Assembly: GCA_049999725.1 (NCBI GenBank) | Contig: JBNGIS010000002.1 | Span: 1-28,154 of the forward strand | DNA length: 28,154 nucleotides | DNA from: Haplomitrium mnioides | Lineage: Eukaryota > Marchantiophyta > Haplomitriopsida > Calobryales | Direction: 5' to 3' | Part shown: positions 1-10,309 of the stretch, piece after piece | How the letters are laid out: every line of letters begins with the position of its first letter | Numbering within the stretch: position 1 is the stretch's first letter | The notes under the pieces: model-generated | What the model saw: only the letters and a program-made list of their open reading frames with translations | Database searches by the model: none | Told to the model about the DNA's origin: nothing | Program-made: the position numbers and the translations under genes

Positions 1-378
1 TCTGCTGACAGGTTAGTGATTGGGGCCTTCTGCACCCTGAACATAGCACATGAAGCGCATCACTTGTGACTACTTGGATGCAGAACATCCGCTAAAGTCA
101 CTGAATATATTAGTTATGAAGTTGTGGAGAGCAAAACTAACCACAACAACAATTAAATGGAAGCTGCAATAGTCTAGGAAAAACTACACATATCACAACT
201 GTGCACACATAGAGTGCAGCCTTGACAATGTGGTGTCAGACACAAAGTTTCAGACTATTCAGCCTCAACATGTGTAGCAGTGACGAGCTGCCACAACTTC
301 CTGCTGGTTTCGTCAGTTCCCGACAGCAGGTCCTGATCAATCCTCGTACTAGGTTTCTGCCACTTTCCGAAAGTAACG
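1..378 (-). repeat. Repeat R copy 1 joined to module B
   Basis: Bases 1-105 match module B (also at 6440-6608 and 14775-14904). Bases 106-378 match repeat R, running from the motif TTAGTTATGAAGTTG to the TTTCTGCCACTTTCCGAAAG hairpin. Retroposon orientation is taken as minus because the copies share one fixed end (CTTCATAAC plus TA-rich bases, minus sense) and variable opposite ends. No coding potential. The window starts inside B. Confidence 0.7.
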
Positions 379-384
379 AAAATA

Positions 385-875
385 AATGTATGTGAGAAAT
401 TGCTGTGGCAGCCACCAAAACCTTGCCCTCCTTCAAAGTAGGATGCCTTGGCAAGGTCTCCTTCCCTGGTCACTCGTGAATGGTCTTTACCACTCACTTG
501 GTAAAGAGACAAGAGCCCCTTTGATGAAACACTTTATTTCTTCTTCTAGCAGCCAAGTTACACAGCGACAATACAATGGAAAAGGAGAGAGAGAGAGAGA
601 GAGGTGTGTGTGTGTGTGTGTTGGGGGGGGGGGGGGGGGGGGGTTTATGCATGATGCGAGTTATGTGAAGAGTCGCTACTTGAGTTTAGGAAACCCTAAC
701 TAAACTCACCACACGGCCCAACTAAACCCTGCAAATTAGGGTTAGGGGTACTAGTATATACACTCCAGCCGAAACCGCACAGGCAATGTCTGGTCTTGTT
801 GCTATCATGGCATACATAGATCAGGCTGCCCACTGCACTTTGATATGGCACTTGCACCATCTCTTCAGCCCATAC
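385..875 (-). mobile_element. Copia-type fragment: LTR piece fused to RNase H start
   Basis: 390-545 matches the LTR-proximal DNA at 16556-16740 (shared GCTGTGGCAGCCACCAAAAC and later blocks). 755-870 on minus encodes a diverged copy of the copia stretch before RNase H, including YAMIATRPDIA. The same stretch is at 17530-17570 and 17899-17950 in the larger copia copy. The pieces between are missing, so this is an internally deleted remnant. Confidence 0.6.
583..643. repeat. Compound microsatellite (GA)n(GT)n(G)21
   Basis: A (GA) run, a (GT) run and 21 consecutive G at 623-643, at the point where the paralogous LTR DNA near 16740 has no expansion. A 21-G run is prone to slippage and sequencing error, so its length is uncertain. 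Confidence 0.9.
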
Positions 876-2014
876 CTGTAAAGGCAGGCACTGGACAATC
901 AGTGGTAGATTTCCTTCTATCCAAATCCCATAGGTCCCCTAAGTTCCTCCAGAAATTCTATATCAGCGATCTCACACCTGAATCCAACCACACTCCTCTA
1001 CACTTCCCCTTATCTTTTTTTTTGACTGAAAGCAACTTTATTACTTTCAAGCATCAAAGGTACAACTGCGGCCAGCAATCAGGCCAAGCGGCAAAACCAA
1101 CAACCTATGAATCCCTTTCGGGATCTAGCCTAGTAAACCAAAGTCACCCTATACCCTCAATCCAGATTACTACCAACATCCAGATTCCAGTAAACACTGT
1201 CTTCATCACGTATACAGAGAAAATGCCTGGCACCCCAGGTTCTGTCAAAGGTTTCGAAAATGTTTTCTCCTTTCTCTTCATTTTGAGCCTTCATCCAGAG
1301 TCTACAAGCATCACGCCAAGCATTCTTTCCGTACTCAATTAGTCTCATACAGACTTTTTTTTTCAAGCAGTACATATCCACGTGCGATTTCTCGAACACT
1401 ATAGCATTCCTAAAAAACCATATGGAGTAAAGTACTATTCCTCTTAGTAAGGACCAGATCTCTTGAGCTACAATGAGTGCCTTTGGGATTCTGTCACCTA
1501 GGATGCACTGCTGCCAGGTTGGCTTCCACCATTTCGTATTCCCCCAAATGGAGAACACTTCACCTTCTTATCACCATCCAGCCAGAGCAGTACATGGAAG
1601 CCACCATCCCACTCATCTATCCATCACTACCCTCCTTCCTAACGACAATCATGTGCCCACACTCAAGACTTTCATCTCCAGATGCCATCTCACTCACAGA
1701 TATAATCTTGACCTCGGCTAGACTCAAACTCCCTACAACCCTGATCGCTACCAGGAAATTTGCTGAACTCCAAACTTTTCAACCCAATCTCTGGTTCAAC
1801 AATACAGCACAGAGGCTACGCTCACTATGGAAAACCAAAGTAAGGAATGGAGCACCATTGAATGAGATCCAGGAGGCTCTCATGGAGGAGATGACATGGA
1901 GAAGATGACCAGAACTATGCACAGCATGAATGGCTTTCACACTTCCACAGATTATCCGTGACAAGAAATGTTGGAAGAGTATTTTCTGCTGCTGTAAATT
2001 AATAACAAACATAT
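876..2014 (+). pseudogene. LINE A endonuclease-RT linker fragment, interrupted
   Basis: 876-1010 and 1556-2014 read as one LINE A segment on plus (SVVDFLLSKSHRSPKFLQKF, later SLTDIILTSARLKLPTTL and IIRDKKCWKS), matching 11680-12230. A minus-strand LINE B 3' end sits at 1011-1555, flanked by an imperfect duplication (ACACTTCCCCTTATC versus ACACTTCACCTTCTTATC). A copia LTR cuts the fragment off at 2015. Confidence 0.75.
1011..1555 (-). mobile_element. 5'-truncated LINE B 3' end with poly(A)
   Basis: On minus it encodes the non-LTR ORF2 C-terminal region (MFSIWGNTKWWKPTWQQC, EIWSLLRGIVLYSIWFFRNA) and ends in an A-run (T-run at about 1014-1022). It matches 7197-7570 plus 7835-7970. Flanking duplications indicate target-primed insertion into LINE A. 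Confidence 0.8.
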
Positions 2015-2486
2015 TGTTAGTTAAAGCTCACTTAGCTAAGTTAGTTAGTTAAGTTAGTCTAGGGGCAGTCACACAGGCCCCCTCCTTGAATAAATGACAT
2101 TTTTCTATCTAGCGCCACTGGCAACACCATGATCACCATCACATTGATCGAGCGCAGAGAAATTGCGCCCTGAGTAAACAGCAGGGCATCTGGTTCCTGA
2201 ATAATCAGAGTGCTGATAATTCAGCGCCGATGAATCATAGGAGAAGATTCATCACCTTGTATATGTATTCATGAGGCTCCTCATTGGGATGCATCCTCAG
2301 CAAGCAAACAGCACCTATGTTCCTGATTCCATCTACATCCATCTCTGAACGAACGCAGCATCGCACAGGTCATCTCGCGACCCTCTTTTCTGCATATTCT
2401 GCATATCGCGATTTCCGGTGCCAGCGACCCTTTTCTCTGAATGTCGGCATCTCAGCTCTTCACATGGATTTCAAGCGTACTTTCCA
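2015..2486 (+). mobile_element. Copia-type 5' LTR
   Basis: 472 bp starting TGTTAGTTAAAG and ending TTTCCA, followed after four bases by a PBS and then gag, which fixes it as a 5' LTR on plus. It interrupts LINE A. No second copy is visible in the window. The exact left boundary is inferred from the TG start and loss of LINE A similarity. Confidence 0.65.
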
Positions 2487-2490
2487 TTAA

Positions 2491-2502
2491 GTTATGGGCC
2501 CA
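2491..2502 (+). other. Primer-binding site, internal (anticodon-arm) initiator tRNA-Met type
   Basis: GTTATGGGCCCA is complementary to the anticodon arm of plant initiator tRNA-Met (TGGGCCCATAAC), not to its 3' end. This is the half-tRNA priming arrangement known from Drosophila copia. It lies just after the LTR and before gag, the correct position. Confidence 0.7.
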
Positions 2503-3165
2503 TGAGTTGAGTGTGGCATTGGGCACAGTCAAGAAATTTGGAGGGGAGAGCTTTCATCTTTGGAAGTTAAAAATGCAAATGATCTTGGTGAGTCAAGAGC
2601 TGTGGGAAGTCACTGAGGATCCCCAAGCAGAATTTGATCTGATCTCTAAAGGTATGTCTGAAGTTGAAATTAAAAGAGAAAGGAAACTTTTTTGTGAAGG
2701 CTGAGCTGATTCGTTAGCGTCAATTACACTAAGCCCTGAAGATCATCTCTTGGAAATGGTGAGAAACTGCAGGAATGCACATGAAGCCTAGAAGACATTG
2801 TCAAACAATTATGAAGGCAAGGCAACCTCCCACGCAAACTTCCTGAAGAAGCAATTCTTCTTAGTAAAGATGAGGAGAATTTGACCATCACTGAGAATGT
2901 GATAACAGCCAAATCCATAGCTGGACAGTTGCAAGCAGCATGATCTCGAATTGAGGAAGAAAACCTGCCATGTGTCCTGCTCAACAGCCTCCCTGCAGAC
3001 TATACCACTTTGGTATTGACCATGGAAGTAAAATGGTCTTATTAAACCTGGAATTCTTGGTGAGTAGCTTAGTTGGTGCAGAGCAAAAGCAACAGAATAA
3101 GGAAGAGGATGATGATAGAACTTTTATTGCCAAAGGAGACAAGAAAAGAAAAGGGGGAGGGGGGT
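2503..3165 (+). pseudogene. Copia-type gag remnant (UBN2-like)
   Basis: The first frame reads HELSVALGTVKKFGGESFHL, then LWKLKMQMILVSQELWE, the typical start of plant copia Gag. Later frames give LLNSLPADYTTLVLTME and FIAKGDKKRKG, the UBN2 segment and the basic stretch before the zinc knuckle. Stops and frameshifts break it after about 60 codons. It ends at the junction with LINE A near 3165, so protease, integrase and RT are absent here. Confidence 0.75.
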
Positions 3166-4655
3166 GACTGATGTAGAGTGGTAGAGCTTGTCACCATATT
3201 TCTTTCAGTCTTGGAGGTCATGCAGCTGGAGCTGGTCTTGCTGGCCCTTGAGGGATGAGAAGAATTTCATTGGCTGATGTTTCTTGTCCAAGATGTGTTG
3301 GGGGAGTCTTTGTGCTATCCAAGTGCGACGTAGTTCCCTTCTGCATTTCCACCAGGCGTGGAGCGCTTCTCAGATCGCTGTAGCTGGTGCTCCCTGTTTG
3401 ATCTGTTCTTGCCACTGGGATCGTGTTTCTCTTGCAGTGTTGTTGAACCAGGGGTTGGGTTTTAAAGCTGGAGGGGGTTTTTGCTGTGAAAAGAGTGGTA
3501 GGGAACTTCAGTCTAGCTGCTGTGAGAATGATGTCTGTAAGTGAGGTTGAGTCTAGCACTGGGTTGGTGGACAGCTGTGTGTGCAGTTCTTTGGTGTATG
3601 TTTTGGACTGTTTCTCTGTTGGTGGGTAGGGTATATGAGGCGGGTGGGACGATGAGTTCTGGGAGGGTTGGGGATTCTCATAGTAGGCTTCAGAAAAAAG
3701 TGCAGTGGTGTGTGGTCTGAGTCAGGGGTTGGTTCCCCAATGTAGTCCATCAGATTTCCTGATGCCTGTGCTGCCTCGACAGGTGAGATTCCCTGAATCT
3801 GGCCATTGTGTTGTCTCATTGCAGATGTGCAGGTCGTGTGTGCTGCAAAAATCTAGTAGTTGACGGTGGTTTTTGAGGGTGAGGCTGTGTGATGTGCGGT
3901 GGAGGTCATCATGGTCTTCGAGTATGTCATGTTTGTCTTCAGCATGATCTCCTGATTTGAATATTGTGCCTGGAGGTTGCTGTTCTGCAGTTGAAGTCAC
4001 CCACAATCAATATGTTCCCGCTGGTTACTGTGTTGATAGTCTCTCCAATCTTGTCAAATGGTGCTTCCGTGTCTTCATCTGCAGAGTAAGTGACTCTTCC
4101 ACCAGGGAAGAAACAGGTACCGACTTATAGATCTCGGTTCAGGCCAGCTGATTTATGGATTTTGAGCCAGACATATTGGTTAAACTTGTCTTTTTCTAGT
4201 ACAGCTACATGTGGACTAAGTCTTGTGGATATAAGGCAGGCCAATCCTCCATGTCCTCGTCCTGAGCGACTGCTAAATAAGGATATAACTTCGTATCCAG
4301 GAATATTGGGAATCCGAGACTCAGTTTCCCAGGTTTCTCCAAGTAGGATCAGAAATGAATCAGGACCAATTTCGAAGAGGTGTACGCCCTTGTGCCAGGG
4401 GAAACCTTGGCAGTTCCAGAAGACTGCCAAGATTGGTGTGGAGCTATATCCTGGGCCCACACCCCTGCTGTTACCTATGGGACAGGTCTTCGGTCTCCAA
4501 CAATGTGCAGTACTCCATTGCGGATGTACGCTATCTTCCCTGATGCCCATGCCGCCTGTGCTTTTCTTTTTTCTCCAGGTATTTGAGAAACTGTTGGACT
4601 GTCCCATTCTGTTCTACACAAAGCCCATGGTACCTTCCCAGTATCTCTAGTACCT
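3165..4655 (-). pseudogene. LINE A APE endonuclease and linker, joined after the RT end
   Basis: On minus: ILAVFWNCQGF, LILLGETWET, GHGGLACLIS and, near 3990-4002, IVGDFN, the APE-like endonuclease motifs (the E of GETW and the GDFN box are kept). Next come the linker (SLTDIILTAARLKFPTTL) and the segment before RT, ending at 3165 in a C-rich tract. The endonuclease start directly follows AWASGKIAYIRNGVLHIVGD, the apparent RT C-terminal tail. Frameshifted in several places. Confidence 0.8.
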
Positions 4656-4659
4656 GGGG

Positions 4660-6392
4660 CAACAAAAGATGATGTGGTTTTCATCTTCTGTGACTTGTAG
4701 GTTGCATTGGAGACACAGCAACTTCTCAGGTCATATTTTGTTGTCAATCTTTGACCATTTGGCTGTTTCACATCTCAGTCGATGGGAACCAGTTCGAAGT
4801 TGTGTGAGGGTGTGAACCAAATGAGTGACATGTTACTTGTCAGGTATTCCTGGATTTGCCTTGATGGGAGTGTGGTTGATGAGCTTGTTGTACTTGACAG
4901 TCCGGAATGATGCACTGTAGGACTGCCATATTCGTGAAATAGTGTGTTAACAGATGATCCATGAGCACAGTTCCTGATTGTTTAGGAAGATCCTCTATAT
5001 CCAGTCCCCATTCTTTGAGCCATTTCTGGCATTGATTGTACCAATTTGTCGGGTCTCCCAGGGCTGCTGACAAGATGCCTCCATAGCCATTGCTGGGTAC
5101 CGGGACGGTGTAGTATCCTGAATAGATTGCAGGTATGTGACAAGTTTCATCATTGCATGTGCCTCAATGGGGTAGCATACCAAATTCAGATGCCAAGATG
5201 TGTAGAGGTGTGGTGGTGCGTATATTGGCTAATCTAGTGAGGAACCTCTTGAGGGGTTTCAGCCACATGGAGGAGTTAGAGTGGGCTCCCATATTTCTGC
5301 TCCATATGTAGCTGTTGGAACAACAAAGGTATGGAAGAGTTCGATTCTCATGGGTATATGCCATATATCTTTTATCTTACACCAGCTATTCATTTAGTAT
5401 AAGCTGATGAGACTTGCTGTAATCCTGCATTCGGCTCCAAAGCTCCATCCTCGTTGGGTATATATTGGTATCCCCAAGTAGGTGTACTGGTACATCACTT
5501 CCACAGTGTCCTGTCTGAACTTGAAAGTGTCCCTCCATGCTGTGGTGAGCCATTTTCCAAAGACAAGGATTTTGGTTTTCTTCACATTGACGGTCATACC
5601 CAATTGGCTACAGAATTGGTCACGTGCCTTTATTCAGCGCTTGTTGTTGACATGACAAAAATGCCATCTGCATACAAGAGAATACCAATGGTCTGGGCTA
5701 GAAGATTGGGGGGCTCCCATATTGACCAGTACTGTCTCCAGTTTGTCGATGAACAAAAAGGGTGGGAGAAAGTGGGCAGCCCTGCTTGACACTGATTTTG
5801 CAGTGGATAGGCTCCAACAGACCCTGATGGGTACGGATACAGGCCAAAACTTCTTCATATAGAATCTGGATGGCCGTGATCCAGTCGGTTGGTACGTGTA
5901 GCTCATGTAATCAGGACTAGAGTTTGTTGTGTGGTACTGAGTCAAAAACCTTCTGGAAATCTACAAAACAACAGTATAGACATCCAGCACGTCTATGTTG
6001 TTTGGTGATGGTGTGAATGGTAACCAGATGGTCATGGAGCAATGCTCCGAAACCCTGCTTGTCCTTCTGTTGTGTTTCGCTCCATTGTGTGATCTTGAAG
6101 CTGAGTGTGGCCCCAAAGAGCTTCGGGAATAGAGGGCTGAGCATGATGGTGCAATAGTTAGAGTGTCGGCTTTTGTCCCCAGCTTTGTGGATTGGAATGA
6201 TAGTATTGAGCTTCCATTCTGCAGGGAATCCAGTTTGTATCACCTGATTAAATAGGTTGGTGATGGGCTGGGATAGGGGTTTGGATCCTCTTTTGAGCAT
6301 TTGGGCTTGGAGCCCTAGGGAGTCAGGGGCAGCTTCTTGATACTGGTGGTGAAGACATCTGTGGTTTGCTGTTGGTCCAGAAGAGGGGAAAA
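4660..6392 (-). pseudogene. LINE A reverse transcriptase and C-terminal zinc domain, broken
   Basis: On minus: RT start (KRGSKPLSQPITNLFNQVIQ, FPAEWKLNTIIPIHKAGDKS), FVDFQKVFDSVPHNKL near 5920-5960, KQGCPLSPTLFF with FIDKLETVLVNMGA near 5740, then the catalytic box as YADG (5663-5674) instead of YADD. The C-terminal zinc region CLQCNLQVTEDENHIIFCC lies near 4650-4720. Several frameshifts. The box lacks the second aspartate, so this copy is catalytically dead. It is followed on the same strand by an endonuclease domain, the reverse of normal LINE order. Confidence 0.85.
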
Positions 6393-6439
6393 AGGAGGGG
6401 AGAAGGTGGTGGTGTTGTTAGAGGGGGGGCGGGGAGACT

Positions 6440-6918
6440 TCATTCATTTCACTTTAGTTTGATCTTGTGAAGCAAACATCCAAGAGCAAAACTCCCAGAG
6501 AGGTCTGCTGAAAGGTTAGTGATTGGGGCCTTCTGCACCCTGAACATAACACATGAAGCGCATCACTGGTGACTACTTGGATGCAGAACATCCACTAAAG
6601 TCACTGAATATATTAGTTATGAAGTTGTGGAGAGTAAAACTAACCACAAAAACAATTAAATGGAAGCTGCAATTGTCTAGGAAAAACCTACACATATCAC
6701 AACTGTGCACGCATAGAGTGCAGCCTTGACAATGTGGTGTCAGACACAAAGTTTCAGACTATTCAGCCTCATCATGTGTAGCAGTGACAAGCTGCCACAA
6801 CTTCCTGCTGGTTTCGTCAGTTCCCGACAGCAACAGCAGGTCCTGATCAATTGTCGTACTGAGTTTCTACCACTTTCCGGAAGTACCGGGAAAACTCAGT
6901 TATGATGATGCCTAAGAA
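6440..6918 (-). repeat. Module B plus repeat R copy 2
   Basis: 6440-6608 is module B (CATTCATTTCACTTTAGTTT through CACTAAAGTCACTGAATA). 6609-6918 is repeat R, complete through both hairpins. Hairpin 1 has an extra CAACAG on its 3' side. Order is B then R, as in copy 1. No coding potential. Confidence 0.7.
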
Positions 6919-7196
6919 TATATGAGAGAATATATATACACAAGCAAACCCCCATAGAGGGTCCTCACTTGCAACTTCTCCAGTGTCACAAGCTCCTGGC
7001 ATTTCCTATTGTCTCCTATCACAGAGGTTCAAAGCTAGCTCTGTGTTTCAGCATTGCCTTCTCTTCAAGCATCTGGCACTTTCACCCAGCAACTGTTATT
7101 TCAGGTTCTTCTCTCTTCAGCAATCTCATCCCATTCTGTGGAATTGGAAATTCAGTTTGGTCTTCATGATATACAGGAATGATTTCCTTTTTTAGA
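6919..7196. other. Unassigned intergenic-like DNA
   Basis: Contains a TA-rich stretch (near 6920-6945) and T/C-rich sequence. I see no conserved protein, RNA gene or repeat match elsewhere in the window. Ends at the LINE B 3' T-run. Confidence 0.4.
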
Positions 7197-7583
7197 CCAA
7201 AAGCAAACAACTTTATTTACTTTCGACCATCAAAAGAATAACCGCAGCCAGCAGGCCGAGTGGCAAAAACCATCAACCTTTCTATCCCTTTCGGGATCTA
7301 CCATGGTAATCAGATGTAACCCAATACCCTCAATCCAGATTACCACTAACATAAAAATTCCAGTAAATTGTGTCCTCGTCACAGATAGAGAAAATGCCTT
7401 TCACCCCATGTTCTGTCAAAAGCTTCAAGAATATTCTCTCTTTTCTCTCATTTTAAGCCTTCATCCAGTCTTTACAAGCATCTCACCAAGCTTTCTTTCA
7501 GTCTCATCCAGATTTTCTTTTTTAAGCAGTACATATCCATGTGCAACTTCTTGAACTCTACAGCATTCCTAGAAAGCCATATG

Positions 7584-7819
7584 TATATAGTTATGAAGTT
7601 AAGGAGAGTAAACTAACCACAAAAACAAATAAATGGAAGCTGCAATAGTCTAGGAAAAACCTACACACATCACAACTGCGCAACACATAGAGTGCAGCCT
7701 TCACAATGTGGTGTTAGACACAAAGTTTCAGACTATTCAGCCTCATCATGTGTAGCAGTGACAAGCTGCCACAACTTCCTGCTGGTTTCGTCAGTTCCCA
7801 ACATCAGGTCCTGATCAAT
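7584..7819 (-). mobile_element. Repeat R copy 3 with 15-bp target duplication
   Basis: 236 bp of repeat R between two copies of CTAGAAAGCCATATG (7569-7583 and 7820-7834), inside LINE B. The left end starts TATATAGTTATGAAG; the right end stops at GGTCCTGATCAAT, inside the longer repeat. A 15-bp duplication with one fixed and one truncated end is typical of LINE-driven retroposition. Confidence 0.8.
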
Positions 7820-8511
7820 CTAGAAAGCCATATGCAGTAAAGTACTATTCCTGTTAGTAAGGACCAGATCTCTTGAGCTACAACCAGTGCCTTGTGGATT
7901 CTGTCATCAAGGATGCATTGCTGCCAGGTTGGCTTCCGCCATTTGGTATTCTCCCAAATAGAGAACACTAATTTGTTGATGAGATTTCGTGCCCATTTCC
8001 ATATTGCTGATTCTAGGACAAAGCCGAAACAGTGAATGAAATCTTCCAGTAAATCCTCCTTGCAGCAGACACATTTTGCATCAATCTCAAAGCCAGGCTT
8101 CTCTGTTTTTTTTCCTCAAGCTCCCGACTAGCACACCTCTTTGAACAATAAGCCACATTAATGACGCCTCTCTGGCTGATCTGCTTGCAACCCATACATC
8201 AGTTCATCTCGAGGAGTGTGCAGAGTCGATCAAACCATGTGCTTTCCAGCGTTCCAGAACCGAAGTGATTGTAGATGGCCAGTCCAGGATGAACTGACAG
8301 CCATTCTTGGTGGAATAGCTCCTCAGGGGGGAGTTATCTTTCCAGGCCCACATTCCAGGGTCCGAATCTCCCTCTCCGATAAAGGAGCCAAGTAATTTAT
8401 ACTCAGCAATTTTACCTTTGGGCACTGTGCAAACTCTCATTTTTCTCATAATTGCTGAACGAGGAAGTTGGGGTCAATTTCCTTTGGCCAACATGGTAGA
8501 TGTTAGGGTGA

Positions 8512-8948
8512 CAAGAACCATGAGCATGAATGGGGCAGAGAGAAGCCCGAGTAAGGATGCCCGCCATCATTTCAGTATCAGCACTCCACAGAGATATGGG
8601 GACCAGGTGGGTCTCCAGTTCAGATTTGAAAACTCCAGTTCAGTCTCCTTTCTAATGTGGCCTGGTCCCTCAAGGAGTGATACCCATTTATCAGGGATAT
8701 TTTCTATCAGGTCATGCCATTTCCGCTCAAGAACCATGAGCATGAATGGGGCAGAGAAGCAACCTGAGTCAGGATGCCCACTTTCAGATCAGTGTCAGCA
8801 CTCCACAGAGATATTGGGACAGGTGGGTCTCCAGTTCAGATGTGAAAACTCCAGTCCAATCTCCTTTTTTAATGTTTGCTGGTCCCTCATGGAGGAGTGC
8901 TACCCAATTGTCAGGGATCTTTTCTATCAGGTCGTGGCATTTCCGCTC
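8512..8948 (-). repeat. 216-bp tandem duplication inside LINE B
   Basis: CAAGAACCATGAGCATGAAT occurs at 8512 and at 8728, with strong similarity through the whole unit (GTGGGTCTCCAGTTCAGAT, TTTCTATCAGGTC, CATTTCCGCTC in both). The period of 216 is 72 codons, so the duplication kept frame. The units differ at many sites, so it is old. Confidence 0.85.
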
Positions 8949-9549
8949 ATGCCTTTTGTGAAGCTGGTAGTATCCTTGCACCTCCACCCACTCGAGGAAC
9001 TCATGAGAGTGACAATTCCATAGGTCCCCAATCACATTGATCCTTGCCTGAGACCATCTCAAGGCTGGCCATCTCTTGTTTGCCGCCAGCAGTGAATTAT
9101 CTCCCACTTTACTCCAGCAGATGTTTATCCTCACAACCTCTTCAAAGAATTCAGGAGCCTTCTCTTTCATGGATGTTTTGAGTACCAACCAAGCCTGTCA
9201 TATCTCCTTCCAGATATGAGAGGTAGACCAACATAAGGATCTGCAGTCAGCTACTGTCGACAATAAGGAGTAAACCCAACCTAGTTTACTGAGTGGTCTA
9301 GCTTGGCTGTCTCTTCACAGCAAGAACGTTTTGCATGTTGAGTCCCCTGGCAGATCAGTCTTCATAATCCTCTTCACCAGCAGGGCTTGAATCTGCACAT
9401 AGATGTCTATCAATCCCAAGCCCCCTTCTTTCTTCCTCTTCACGCAGGTTTCCCATGCCACTGGAGCTCTGCAATTTTCCCCATTTCCTGACCAGAGGAA
9501 GTTTCTTACCAGCTGTTTGATTTCTTTAATAAGAGGGAGCTGCCCCCCG

Positions 9550-10165
9550 CTCAGCTAGAAGCGAAGTACCACCTGTAACCCAGAAAGAATGATCTCCTGC
9601 TCTTGTTATCTGTGAGTGTCACAAAGTACCTGGCTACTCCAGCAGAGGTGACTGACAAGGATTCACAAACATCTGAGAGGATCAAATCTAGCTTGTGCTT
9701 GTGCTTTGTTGTAGTGTTTGATTTCCTGGGCACTGGCTGGCAGTGCTGTTTTCCCTGGACACATGCCTCACAGAAGAAGTCCTCCTTTTTCTTGATGATC
9801 ATTCCTGAAACCAAATTTTGGAGTTGATGTACATTATTAACACCAAGATGTCCTAGCCATTTGTGCCATGACTGGAGTCTGATTCTTGTGGGGTTACTGT
9901 GATGGCAGCATTCTCCCCTAAAATAGTGATCACTCCATGAAGGATCACTGCATTCTTGGGCCTGCATACAATTTAAAAGCTTCTTCAGGTCAGCAAGACT
10001 TCTTCCAGTAATCTCTGCATGAAATCTTGTCTTCAAGTCTTCCCATGAGCCATAGGCATGGCATTCTTCCTTGCGACTTCTATGGCAGTGGCACCAAAAT
10101 TTATCACCAGCAGGCTTCTAGCCTTCATGTTATTTTTCCTCCAACTCTTATCTGCCTAAACATAT
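9550..10165 (-). pseudogene. Copia integrase N-terminal piece
   Basis: On minus: SWHKWLGHLGVNNVHQLQNL then CEACVQGKQHCQPVPRK, the H-H-C-C zinc finger of the gag-pre-integrase/integrase junction, followed by HKLDLILSDVCESLSVTSAG and ARYFVTLTDNKSRRSF, the start of the integrase core with the first catalytic Asp region. About 160 codons are open. Both ends stop at LINE sequences. Possibly the same family as the pol piece at 16951-19560. Confidence 0.85.
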
Positions 10166-10309
10166 GAAGCACCTCCTAGAAGAGAAAAATAAATTTCAGG
10201 TGGCATGGGCATCAGGAAAGATAGCGTACATCCGCAATGGTCTACTGCACATCATTGGAGGCTGAAGACTTGTCCCATATGAAACAGCAGGGCCATGATA
10301 TAGCCCCAC

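Larger units (their letters stand above)
7197..9546 (-). pseudogene. LINE B RT C-terminal half, interrupted by repeat R
   Basis: On minus from 9546: the post-RT region (IKQLVRNFLWSGNGENCRAP, VAWETCVKRKKEGGLGLIDI, QALLVKRIMKT), a long segment holding an internal tandem duplication, then the zinc-binding region and WENTKWRKPTWQQC with EIWSLLTGIVLYCIW. The 3' end with its A-run is at 7197. Repeat R copy 3 is inserted at 7584-7819. Endonuclease and catalytic RT are missing, so the copy is 5'-truncated. Frameshifts and stops throughout. Confidence 0.8.

Noticed and set aside
386-703. 105-codon plus frame
   Set aside because: Its middle is translated microsatellite (GERERERCVCVCVGGG), antisense to a copia LTR remnant.
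682-749. Telomere-like AAACCCTAA and TTAGGGTTAGGG motifs
   Set aside because: Only one or two units, and the related LTR sequence near 16850 has a similar CCCCTAACTAAACTC stretch, so they are LTR sequence rather than a telomeric insertion.
8418-9023. 201-codon open frame on plus
   Set aside because: It is the antisense shadow of LINE B coding sequence and spans the 216-bp duplication; no protein similarity.
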